DNA from: Planctomycetota bacterium
Lineage (GTDB): Bacteria > Planctomycetota > UBA11346
Reading direction: 5' to 3'
Length of the DNA: 5,194 nucleotides
NCBI GenBank assembly: GCA_013816645.1
Contig: JACDEC010000272.1
Location: 1-5,194, forward strand
Numbering within the stretch: position 1 is the stretch's first letter; every line of letters begins with the position of its first letter. A program made the translations under genes and the position numbers. This document shows positions 1 to 5,194 of this stretch, in pieces. A model generated the notes under the pieces. The model was not told where the DNA came from, did no database searches, and saw only the letters and a list, made by a program, of their open reading frames with translations.

Positions 1-80
1 ACCCCGCAGTGAATTGCACCCGCGAGGCCATACCCAATCCGGGTGGAAGAGGGTGAGCACGGCCAAGCGCAGCGAGATGA

Positions 81-400
81 GCTCCCCTGCTGAGCACCGA
101 CTTGCTGACGCTCTGCGTTGGTCACCGCAGCGTCGGAGCTGCGGATGCCTGGTGCGCCGACCGCCCGGTGCGGCCGCGCGTCGTGGCAAAGGTCCAAGAC
201 AGCGACCTGATGAAGACCCTGGGCCAAGCCGGGCTGGGCGCCTTCGTCGGCCCGGCGGCGATCTCCGACGCCATCTGCGCAAGCTTCGCCGTCCGGGTCC
301 TCGGCTTGGTCACCAAGCTCAAGGAGCGCTCCTACGCCATCAGCTTCGATCGGCGGCTGGCCAATCCAGCCCCGCAGGCGATCGCCATCGGCGGTCGTGA
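81..400 (+). pseudogene. Decayed C-terminal part of a NhaR-like LysR-family regulator
   Basis: The reading frame from about 81 to 400 resembles the C-terminal effector domain of NhaR, the LysR-type activator of Na+/H+ antiporter genes. The clearest stretch runs from about 171 to 395: RPRVV, then DSDLMKTLGQAG, AFVGPAAI, SFAVRVLG and YAISFDRRLANPA, in the same order and spacing I know for NhaR proteins. Upstream, from about 81, similarity is weaker (APLL and AWCADR where the family has a conserved AWF-type segment). The same frame has stops at 54-56 and 78-80. The helix-turn-helix domain and about two thirds of the protein are missing. After about 395 the family-like ending dissolves, and the frame stays open to 554 without recognisable content. 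A regulator lacking its DNA-binding domain cannot work as an activator, so I call it a relic. If a functional gene were truncated only by the window edge, no in-frame stops should lie just upstream. The family assignment is from memory of the motif order, without a search. Confidence 0.6.
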
Positions 401-649
401 ACTTCGTCACGTGATTCCGACTGGCCAGGGAGGCGCAGGTTCGAGGCCGCCATCAGCGGAGTCGAGCAGATGCGCGAGCGTCGATGGGCAGCCAGCTTCT
501 CGACGGGTTGGCTGGCCGGGGCTGCTTCGACACCATTCGACGTTGGATTGCTAAGCGTCGAGGAAGATCCCACGAAGGGTCCTGCTCGTATTATGCGCCA
601 CGTCGCCCAATGATGATGGACAAGCCAGAATAATTCCGACTATTCGACC
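401..649. other. Intergenic stretch, no convincing gene
   Basis: These 249 bases separate the regulator relic from the desaturase. All three plus-strand frames stay open for much of it. One frame is open from 401 to 613 and closes with two consecutive TGA codons (611-616), in the same frame as the desaturase. Another gives a possible 49-codon frame from ATG 484 to TAA 631-633. None shows a recognisable motif or a ribosome binding site, and long open frames are expected by chance in GC-rich DNA. The last 60 bases are visibly richer in A and T, which fits a promoter region for the desaturase. No good pair of -35 and -10 boxes stands out. Confidence 0.4.
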
Positions 650-1798
650 GTGAATATGCCTGTCTCCACGGTGCAGCGCTCGGATTTCGACCTCAAGCCC
701 TTCATGGTGAGCAGCGATCTCGTAGCCACCTGGCAAATCCTCAGCGTTTTGCTGCCCTACGCCGCCTTGTGGTTTGCGGCGTATCACGTGCATGACACCT
801 TGCCCTGGCTGCTGGTGCCGATCGCCGGGCTGATGGTGCTGTTCCTATCGCGCTCATTCGCGCTGATGCACGACTGCGGGCACTACTCCCTGTTTCGCCG
901 CGCGCGCGTCAATCGTGCCGTCGGCTTTCTCCTCGGTATCGTCAATGGCCTGCCGCAATATCCCTGGTCGCGCGGCCATGCTTACCACCACAAAAACAAT
1001 GGTAACTGGGAGCGATACCGCGGTCCGGCGGCAGTCCTCAGCGTTGCGCAGTTTGACGCGCTCAGCCCCTTCCGTCAGGGGCTCTACACGACGCTCCGCC
1101 ATCCGTTGATGCTGTTTCCGGGTGGCCTTTTCTATCTGGTGGTCAAGCCGCGGGTGCAACTCCTGTGTGGTCTGCTGGCATATGTGCCGCACCTGCTCGC
1201 CTGCCTATGGCGCTTCGAGTGGCGCAGGATGTTTACCTACCAGTCGAAGTTTTGGTACACCACCGGCGAGTTCTGGGATCTACTCTTCAACAACATCTGC
1301 GTGGTTGGCGCGTGGATCGTGTGCGGCGAACTGATGGGCCATGGTTTTTTCTGGGCTCTGTATGCGGCGATGATGATGGTCACGGCGGCAATCTTCATCT
1401 GCGTATTCTATATTCAGCACAACTTCGCCGAATCCTACGCCCACCGCGACGAAGGCTGGAGCTACCTCGCCGGTGCCCTGGAGGGGTCGAGCTACTTCAA
1501 GCTGCCGGGCATTCTCAACTGGTTCACCGCCGACATTGGCTACCACAATGTGCATCACCTCTGCGAACGCATCCCCAACTACCGTCTCGCCGCCTGTCAT
1601 CGTGCCAACGCGCATTTGCTCGCCGATGTCAAGGTGCTGCGCATCCGCGATATCCCCACGTGTTGCGGCTACATCCTTTGGGATGCAGCCCATGACCGAT
1701 TGCTGACCGTGGCCGAGCATCGCCGCCAATCCAGCATTTCTGTAGTGACAGCAGCCCGTTCGTACACTCCCACCGAGGCCGGAGATGCAGCGCGATAA
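650..1798 (+). CDS. Membrane fatty acid desaturase (FA_desaturase superfamily)
   Basis: This is an integral membrane, non-haem di-iron oxygenase that probably introduces a double bond into an acyl chain, using O2 and electrons from a ferredoxin or cytochrome partner not seen here. In its 382 residues the iron-binding histidine boxes are in order and well spaced: HDCGH (74-78), HAYHH (110-114) and HNVHH (299-303), with the extra conserved QHNF at 256-259. Hydrophobic segments at about 29-46, 50-72, 166-187 and 210-256 put the boxes on one membrane face. The length and box pattern resemble the omega-6/delta-12 DesA-like branch. A carotenoid ketolase or hydroxylase of the same superfamily is less likely but not excluded. 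Start: GTG at 650 or ATG at 656, two codons later; neither has a clear Shine-Dalgarno sequence. The gene stands alone on its strand, with no electron-transfer partner adjacent, and converges on the permease gene. The tail after about residue 355 is polar and probably disordered. The family is secure; substrate and position of desaturation are not known. Confidence 0.9.
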   Translation: MNMPVSTVQRSDFDLKPFMVSSDLVATWQILSVLLPYAALWFAAYHVHDTLPWLLVPIAGLMVLFLSRSFALMHDCGHYSLFRRARVNRAVGFLLGIVNGLPQYPWSRGHAYHHKNNGNWERYRGPAAVLSVAQFDALSPFRQGLYTTLRHPLMLFPGGLFYLVVKPRVQLLCGLLAYVPHLLACLWRFEWRRMFTYQSKFWYTTGEFWDLLFNNICVVGAWIVCGELMGHGFFWALYAAMMMVTAAIFICVFYIQHNFAESYAHRDEGWSYLAGALEGSSYFKLPGILNWFTADIGYHNVHHLCERIPNYRLAACHRANAHLLADVKVLRIRDIPTCCGYILWDAAHDRLLTVAEHRRQSSISVVTAARSYTPTEAGDAAR

Positions 1799-1865
1799 CG
1801 GGAGCCGTAGTGCGCAAGCCATTGCCTTCCAGTGGCGTTGCTGATGCACCGTCAGCCACGCTCTC

Positions 1866-1881
1866 CCGATGAGGGCATCGG
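1866..1881. other. Small hairpin between two convergent genes
   Basis: CCGATG (1866-1871), loop AGGG, then CATCGG (1876-1881) forms a perfect 6-base-pair stem in the 105-base gap between the desaturase and permease stop codons. Neither strand has a T-run after it, so it is not a typical intrinsic terminator. It could still help end transcription from either side or act with Rho, but this is only inferred from position. Confidence 0.25.
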
Positions 1882-1903
1882 CATGGTGACTGACTGAATG
1901 TGG

Positions 1904-3094
1904 TCAAAGACCTGCGGCACGACGTGGTGTTCGGGCTACTCCGATCGCGCCCACAGTCATGGCCACCGCTGGCGCCAGGAAGATCAACGGCCCGACAGCG
2001 CTCAATCCCAAGCCACAGCCTGAACTGCCGATCAGGGCGGCGCCCGCTGTGAGCAGGGCCAACGCACCGAAGGTGGTAGCACGCTCATTCGGAGCGGCGA
2101 CTGAGACGAGCCAGGCCTTCTCGGCTCCTTCCGTCAGTCCACCGACAATGCCCCACGCCAGTCCGGCGACGAGCGCCCAGGCGCCGGTGGACCAGGCCAA
2201 GGCGGTGAAGACCACGGCACCGACGCCCCACCCAACCAGCAAAAGCCGGTGGGGACCAAGCCGATCGGCGAACCACGCCGCCCAGGCCGAGGCGATGGTC
2301 TGCGCGAGATTCAGCGCTGCCCACGCCAAGCAGATCTGCCATGGACGCCAAGCGCCGCCGTCCGTCATCGATGCGTCTGTCCAACCGGCGACCTGGACCA
2401 ACACCAACAAGGGGCTCACTCGCGCGCCGATGCTGGCGATGGTGATGATGAGCAGTGGGCGTCGCACCAAGGGTTCACGGGGCCACCAGCCGGGAGGTGC
2501 CTGGGCCGCCGCCCGGGCCGCATCCGGTTGGTCGCGCAAGCCTGCGCCCAGGGCGAGCATGGCGACCATCGGCACGACCAGAGACAAAACCGCCCAGCCC
2601 AGATTGAGATGCAGGTGTTCGCCGACATACCACGCGACGCCGGCTGCGGTGAGCGCACCGACCGTCGCTCCGCAGTGGTCATAGGTCCGCATCATTGAAT
2701 AAGCCCACGGCCGTTGCTCCGGCGCGACCCAGTCGGCCACCAACGCGTCCGACGCGCTGCTACGCAATCCCTTCCCAACGCGATCCGCGATGCGGCAGCA
2801 CACGATCCACCAGGGCCACACCACCAGCATACCGATGGCGGCGAGCGGTCGGAACAGGGCATTGGCACTATAACCGGCAACTACCCATCGCACCCGTTTT
2901 CCGGTGCGATCACTCGCCCGACCGGTCACCAGCTTGAGCGCCTGACCCACAGCGTCGGCCACACCTTCCATGACGCCAAGCCACGCCACGCCAACTCCGG
3001 TTGGCAGCAGTGGGGTGATGAAATCGAGGGTGAAATCATTCCAGAAATGCAGCCATGCCAGGCGACGTGCAACAGGAGGCAAGGGTTCGGGCAT
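1904..3094 (-). CDS. Major facilitator superfamily permease, substrate unknown
   Basis: This 396-residue inner-membrane transporter has about twelve hydrophobic segments, the normal size for the superfamily. Near the N-terminus FWNDFTLDFITPLLP matches the first helix of a bacterial MFS subfamily usually annotated only as permease. The loop after helix 2 carries motif A-like GRASDRTGKR (58-67). DRVGKGLRSSASDALVADW (104-122) and DHCGATVGA (139-147) are subfamily signatures. The second half has GGLTEGAEKAWLV (318-330) and NERATTFGAL (336-345), which mirror the first half. Two positions depart from the usual pattern: the RxAPRDA segment reads SSASDA, and the proline after DxxGAxxG is alanine. Both may alter conformational switching or reflect a divergent branch. 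The ATG at 3092-3094 has no clear Shine-Dalgarno sequence, but the conserved first helix begins about 12 residues in, so the start must be close. It appears monocistronic, downstream of a repeat-rich gap and terminator. Subfamily members are generally annotated without a known substrate, so I assign none. Confidence 0.88.
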   Translation of the reverse strand: MPEPLPPVARRLAWLHFWNDFTLDFITPLLPTGVGVAWLGVMEGVADAVGQALKLVTGRASDRTGKRVRWVVAGYSANALFRPLAAIGMLVVWPWWIVCCRIADRVGKGLRSSASDALVADWVAPEQRPWAYSMMRTYDHCGATVGALTAAGVAWYVGEHLHLNLGWAVLSLVVPMVAMLALGAGLRDQPDAARAAAQAPPGWWPREPLVRRPLLIITIASIGARVSPLLVLVQVAGWTDASMTDGGAWRPWQICLAWAALNLAQTIASAWAAWFADRLGPHRLLLVGWGVGAVVFTALAWSTGAWALVAGLAWGIVGGLTEGAEKAWLVSVAAPNERATTFGALALLTAGAALIGSSGCGLGLSAVGPLIFLAPAVAMTVGAIGVARTPRRAAGL

Positions 3095-3217
3095 GGCGGC
3101 AAACTACCCAGGGCCATGGCCGAGCCAACGGCGCTGGTGCTCCTGCACCGAGGCGGGTTCAGCGACAGAGCAGACGGCAGAAGTCTTCGCTCGATCGAAC
3201 CATCGATAACCAGACTT

Positions 3218-3315
3218 GCGGTGACATTGCGGGGACACACGAGGTCCTCGCGGGACATGAACCGCCGGGACATCTGCGGGGACACGACCGTACCCGCGCG
3301 AAGGTCGCGGGGACA
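3218..3315 (-). repeat. Cluster of six TGTCCC-type direct repeats
   Basis: Read on the minus strand, TGTCCCCGC occurs exactly at 3237-3229, 3284-3276 and 3315-3307. Close variants are TGTCACCGC at 3226-3218, TGTCCCGCG at 3257-3249 and TGTCCCGGC at 3272-3264. All six point the same way, with start-to-start distances of 11, 20, 15, 12 and 31 bases. The spacing is too irregular for CRISPR. An irregular same-direction series of TGTCC-like repeats is what the ends of IS21-family insertion sequences often look like, where transposase binds several copies. No istA or istB gene or opposite end is in the window, so this would be a solitary relic. Multiple binding sites for a regulator of the permease gene is the alternative. 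Confidence 0.6.
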
Positions 3316-3448
3316 TTCTACCAGCGCCCATCACGCCACTTCGCGCAGACGCCGTTGCGTGATCAAGAGATGCGAATCCAAATCGCCAGCGAGAGCTTGG
3401 GAGAATTCATCGACCCTTAGCCTGCCCCCATGTTGACGTTCTGGGTCT

Positions 3449-3460
3449 GGGCAATTGCCC
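3449..3460. repeat. Perfect 12-base palindrome GGGCAATTGCCC
   Basis: GGGCAATTGCCC is fully self-complementary and sits 15 bases before the first of two strong hairpins. It could be an operator for a dimeric regulator or chance. No promoter elements are placed convincingly around it; TTGACG at 3433-3438 resembles a -35 box but has no -10 partner at proper spacing. Confidence 0.4.
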
Positions 3461-3475
3461 CGACCAAAAGCGGCT

Positions 3476-3511
3476 CGGCCCCGTGATGACCTCACGGGGC
3501 CGTGGTGTTTT
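3476..3511 (+). terminator. Strong hairpin with T-rich tail, plus-strand terminator
   Basis: CGGCCCCGTGA (3476-3486) pairs perfectly with TCACGGGGCCG (3492-3502), an 11-base-pair stem with the 5-base loop TGACC, followed on the plus strand by TGGTGTTTTC (3503-3512). This has the shape of an intrinsic terminator. No plus-strand gene is recognisable upstream in the window after the desaturase, which ends 1.7 kb away. On the minus strand the same stem is followed by AGCCGCTTTTGG, so it may instead serve as a second terminator for the PstS-like gene. Confidence 0.6.
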
Positions 3512-3552
3512 CAAAAAAGCACACGACCCGGCGGTATTCCGCCAGGTCGTGT
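3512..3552 (-). terminator. Intrinsic terminator of the PstS-like gene
   Basis: ACACGACC (3521-3528) pairs with GGTCGTGT (3545-3552). After one C/A mismatch (3529/3544), GGCGG (3530-3534) pairs with CCGCC (3539-3543) around the loop TATT. Read on the minus strand, the stem is followed after GC by a run of six T (plus-strand A-run, 3513-3518). This is a classical intrinsic terminator about 60 bases past the stop codon of the PstS-like gene, in the correct orientation. Confidence 0.8.
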
Positions 3553-3609
3553 CATGGTCGGTCGCATCCGCCAATGGTCACGCGCCGTAGGACGTTCGCA
3601 GCATCCCAA

Positions 3610-4614
3610 TCATTCAAGGGCCAGCCGTTGCTCCGCCGCCAGCGCGGCATTCAACGGAATGTATCCATCCTTGGCCACGATCTCCTGACCCTGTCTGGAC
3701 AGGACGAAGGCGAGGAACGCGTCGAGGAGCGCGTCGCCTCCCGGTGGGCGGTTGACATAGAGGCGCAGTGAGCGCTGCAGCGGATAGCGCCCTGCCACGA
3801 CGTTGTCGGCGGTGGGCTCGACGACTGCCCCCTGGGCGTCCGCCAGCGGCACCGCGCGTACGCCAGGAGTGGCGTAGCCCAGACCGCTGTAGCCGAGGCC
3901 GCCAGGTTCGGCGGCGACGGCGGCGACCGCTGCCCGCGAACCCGGATGCTCGGTCACCGTCGTCTTGAAATCGCCCTGCTCCAGCACGACCCGCTTCAGG
4001 AAACCGTAGGTGCCTGAGGCGGAGTTCCTCCCGGACAAGACCAACGGCCGCGTCGCCCAATCTCCCGCGAGGCCGACATCGCCCCAGGTGGCGATGTCGG
4101 TACCGCCGCGGCGGCGGGTGCTCGAGAAGGCTGCGTCCACCTGCGTGAACGTGAGGCTCGGCACCGGATTGTCGCGGTGCACGAATACCGCCAGGGCATC
4201 GAGGGCGACGACGATGCCGGTGGGCGGGTACCCCCAACGCTGGGTGAATGCCGCCACCGCCTGCTCGGACATCGGCTGGGTCATCGGGCCGATCCGAGCG
4301 AAGCGGATCAAGGCCGACTCCGCAGTATCGCCGCCTTTGCCCTCGATCTGAATCGTACTCCCCGGATGCAGCGCCTGGAATCCTTCGGCCCAGTACGTCA
4401 TCAGATTGTTGAGCGTGTCGGATCCGACGCTGTTCAGCGATCCTGCGAGCGGAGCGGGACTGGCACGGTACTCAGGAAGCGCCGGATCCACCTCAGCCGC
4501 GGCGGCGCTCACCGTGATGAGCGCGCCGAGCAGGAACGTCCGACGGGCGCAGTTCGTGATCGCCTCGATAGCCACACGGCTGCCGCGATGCAGGGTCATT
4601 GGTCGGACAGGCAT
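3610..4614 (-). CDS. PstS-like periplasmic phosphate-binding protein
   Basis: This is a secreted substrate-binding protein of the PstS / PBP_like_2 family, which hands phosphate to a PstCAB ABC importer. I place the start at ATG 4612-4614 (334 residues). ATG 4599 is a near alternative; ATG 4734 adds 40 residues unlike a signal peptide. No start has a well-placed ribosome binding site. The signal peptide has twin arginine followed by TFLLGALITVS and an AAA-E cleavage site, so Tat export is possible. The binding domain shows GSLNSVGSDTLNN at about residues 58-70 (first phosphate loop) and ARIGPMTQPM at about 106-115. RRRGGTDIATWGDVGL and GRNSASGTYGFLKR follow at about 167-182 and 195-208; in the latter the Arg and Ser-Gly-Thr are expected to bind the anion. 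GLGYSGLGY comes later. The NSASGTYGF and GYSGxGY pair is typical of a proteobacterial PstS subtype. No pstCAB, phoU or clear Pho box is adjacent, so it may be an accessory or sensing protein. A terminator follows. Binding of another oxyanion cannot be excluded. Confidence 0.88.
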   Translation of the reverse strand: MPVRPMTLHRGSRVAIEAITNCARRTFLLGALITVSAAAAEVDPALPEYRASPAPLAGSLNSVGSDTLNNLMTYWAEGFQALHPGSTIQIEGKGGDTAESALIRFARIGPMTQPMSEQAVAAFTQRWGYPPTGIVVALDALAVFVHRDNPVPSLTFTQVDAAFSSTRRRGGTDIATWGDVGLAGDWATRPLVLSGRNSASGTYGFLKRVVLEQGDFKTTVTEHPGSRAAVAAVAAEPGGLGYSGLGYATPGVRAVPLADAQGAVVEPTADNVVAGRYPLQRSLRLYVNRPPGGDALLDAFLAFVLSRQGQEIVAKDGYIPLNAALAAEQRLALE

Positions 4615-4800
4615 GTCCTGGAAGCTATGGAATGGAGACGACGAGTCAAAATGCGTGCCCGGACTTTCCCGCACCTGCGCGGGTGTCTGGCCGCCGGCCA
4701 GCGCATCCGGGGCGATCGAGAAGCGTCCGCCCATCTCGACGCATCTATGCAGTCGACCGCCCGCCGGGGCTAGGGTGGAAGCGCGTGTGGCGATCGATGC

Positions 4801-5194
4801 CTACGGAGCGGCGTCCGGCGCCACCGGCTGAGGCGGCGGGTAGGCGACCGGCGCCACGTCCCAGAAGACCGGCCGGTCGGGATCCGCTTCGAGCGTGTCG
4901 TAGGCCTGCTCGTCGGCGAGTTCGGGATGCGCGGCGAACGGCTCGAGCAGCAGGTCGTAGGCCTGGCCCACCTCGCGCGTGCTGGTGGTCAGCAGCTTGC
5001 GGCCGAGGAAGACCCACTGGGCGACGCGGACGTCCTTGGCGGCGTAGGTGCCGGCGGTGACCGCTTCGACGCGGTAGTCGCAGTACATGTAGGCCTTGTT
5101 GTAGGCGACGTACTCGGGCTCCTCGAACTGCGAACGCGCGAGCAGCGTGGCGCGCATGGCGATGCGCGGGATCGCCGGGTGCGCGGCGATCCGC
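4801..5194 (-). CDS. C-terminal end of a possible SGNH/AlgX-like protein, cut by window edge
   Basis: The frame is open from the right edge of the window to the TAG at 4803-4801, giving about 130 residues of a C-terminus; the true start lies outside. An internal ATG at 5157 is not the start, because the frame and protein-like sequence continue beyond it. The visible part has PEYVAYNKAYMYCDYRVEAV, then GTYAAKDVRVAQWVFLGRK, then LLLEPFAAHPEL, and ends in a proline-rich tail. From memory this order (a beta-rich segment with a YRVxxVxxGxY core, a VAxW strand, LxLEPFxxHPEL and an acidic stretch before the end) resembles the C-terminal domain of SGNH/AlgX-like proteins related to alginate O-acetyltransferases, often encoded beside MBOAT acyltransferases. 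No catalytic residue is in the visible part, so function is tentative. It lies upstream of the PstS-like gene on the same strand with a gap of about 186 bases, too wide to assume one operon. Confidence 0.75.
   Translation of the reverse strand, partial: RIAAHPAIPRIAMRATLLARSQFEEPEYVAYNKAYMYCDYRVEAVTAGTYAAKDVRVAQWVFLGRKLLTTSTREVGQAYDLLLEPFAAHPELADEQAYDTLEADPDRPVFWDVAPVAYPPPQPVAPDAAP

Larger units (their letters stand above)
3095..3609. other. Gene-free gap with repeats and paired hairpins
   Basis: This 515-base gap lies between two minus-strand genes. From its permease side it holds about 120 bases without recognisable content, then the TGTCCC repeat cluster (3218-3315). About 130 bases with no clear signal follow, then the palindrome GGGCAATTGCCC (3449-3460) and two hairpins (3476-3552). 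Several frames are open across it on both strands, but their translations are rich in Arg, Pro, Gly and Ser, lack motifs and overlap each other, as expected from non-coding GC-rich DNA. The permease promoter should lie here on the minus strand; I could not find a convincing one. Confidence 0.5.

Noticed and set aside
589..594. TATTAT as a -10 box for the desaturase
   Set aside because: No -35-like hexamer lies at suitable spacing upstream and there is no extended -10 TG.
484..633. Possible 49-residue plus-strand protein between the relic and the desaturase
   Set aside because: It has no ribosome binding site and no recognisable family, and the other two frames are also open here, so coding cannot be supported.
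1280..1849. Minus-strand open frame of 189 codons
   Set aside because: It is antisense to the desaturase over regions that include the conserved third histidine box; no motif of its own.
1959..2684. Long plus-strand open frame of 241 codons
   Set aside because: It is antisense to the permease gene. Its translation is rich in Ala, Pro, Arg and Ser without motifs, whereas the minus strand shows clear MFS signatures.
3218..3315. CRISPR array
   Set aside because: The repeats are only about 9 bases long and spaced irregularly at 11 to 31 bases, and there are no cas genes.
3350..3400. tRNA-like stretch around GCGAATCC and a following GCCA
   Set aside because: The bases flanking the putative T-loop do not pair and no acceptor or anticodon stem can be formed.
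2714..3436. Plus-strand open frame of 240 codons running through the gap
   Set aside because: It overlaps the 5' part of the permease antisense and the repeat cluster, has no ribosome binding site or motif, and competes with other open frames in the same GC-rich DNA.
4622..4649. Minus-strand promoter for the PstS-like gene (TTGACT at 4649-4644, TAGCTT at 4627-4622)
   Set aside because: The -35 is good and the 16-base spacing acceptable, but the -10 matches the consensus poorly and would lie only a few bases before the preferred start codon.
4177..4831. Overlapping plus-strand open frames opposite the PstS-like gene
   Set aside because: These are shadow frames, Arg- and Pro-rich, with no motif, opposite a well supported gene.

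Overview
The window is GC-rich chromosomal DNA, most likely from a proteobacterium. A gamma- or betaproteobacterium would fit, because there is a relic of a NhaR-type LysR regulator and the PstS-like protein matches a proteobacterial subtype. No rRNA, tRNA or species-specific marker lets me be more exact. The layout looks like ordinary accessory chromosome: single-gene units, one decayed gene, and one repeat-rich gap. I found no CRISPR array, defence island, phage module or intact mobile element.

Left part, plus strand: positions 1-400 hold the decayed C-terminal end of a NhaR-like LysR regulator. It has no DNA-binding domain and has in-frame stops just upstream. After about 250 bases with no convincing gene comes an intact membrane fatty acid desaturase (650-1798) with the expected histidine boxes.

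Middle, minus strand: a 396-residue major facilitator superfamily permease (3094-1904) converges on the desaturase, with only about 105 bases between the two stop codons. Upstream of the permease lies a 515-base gap (3095-3609). It contains a cluster of six TGTCCC-type direct repeats (read on the minus strand), a 12-base palindrome, and two strong adjacent hairpins. One hairpin is a clear terminator for the next minus-strand gene.

Right part, minus strand: a PstS-like periplasmic phosphate-binding protein (3610 to about 4614) stands alone, with no pstC, pstA or pstB in view. Beyond it is the 3' end of another minus-strand gene that runs off the window (4801-5194). Its C-terminal sequence resembles the tail of SGNH/AlgX-like (alginate O-acetyltransferase-related) proteins; this is from memory and tentative.

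The genes do not form an obvious shared pathway. Lipid desaturation, a permease of unknown substrate and phosphate binding appear to be separate transcription units. I see no previously undescribed system. The items most worth a second look are the regulator relic, the TGTCCC repeat cluster with no transposase, and the paired hairpins at 3476-3552.
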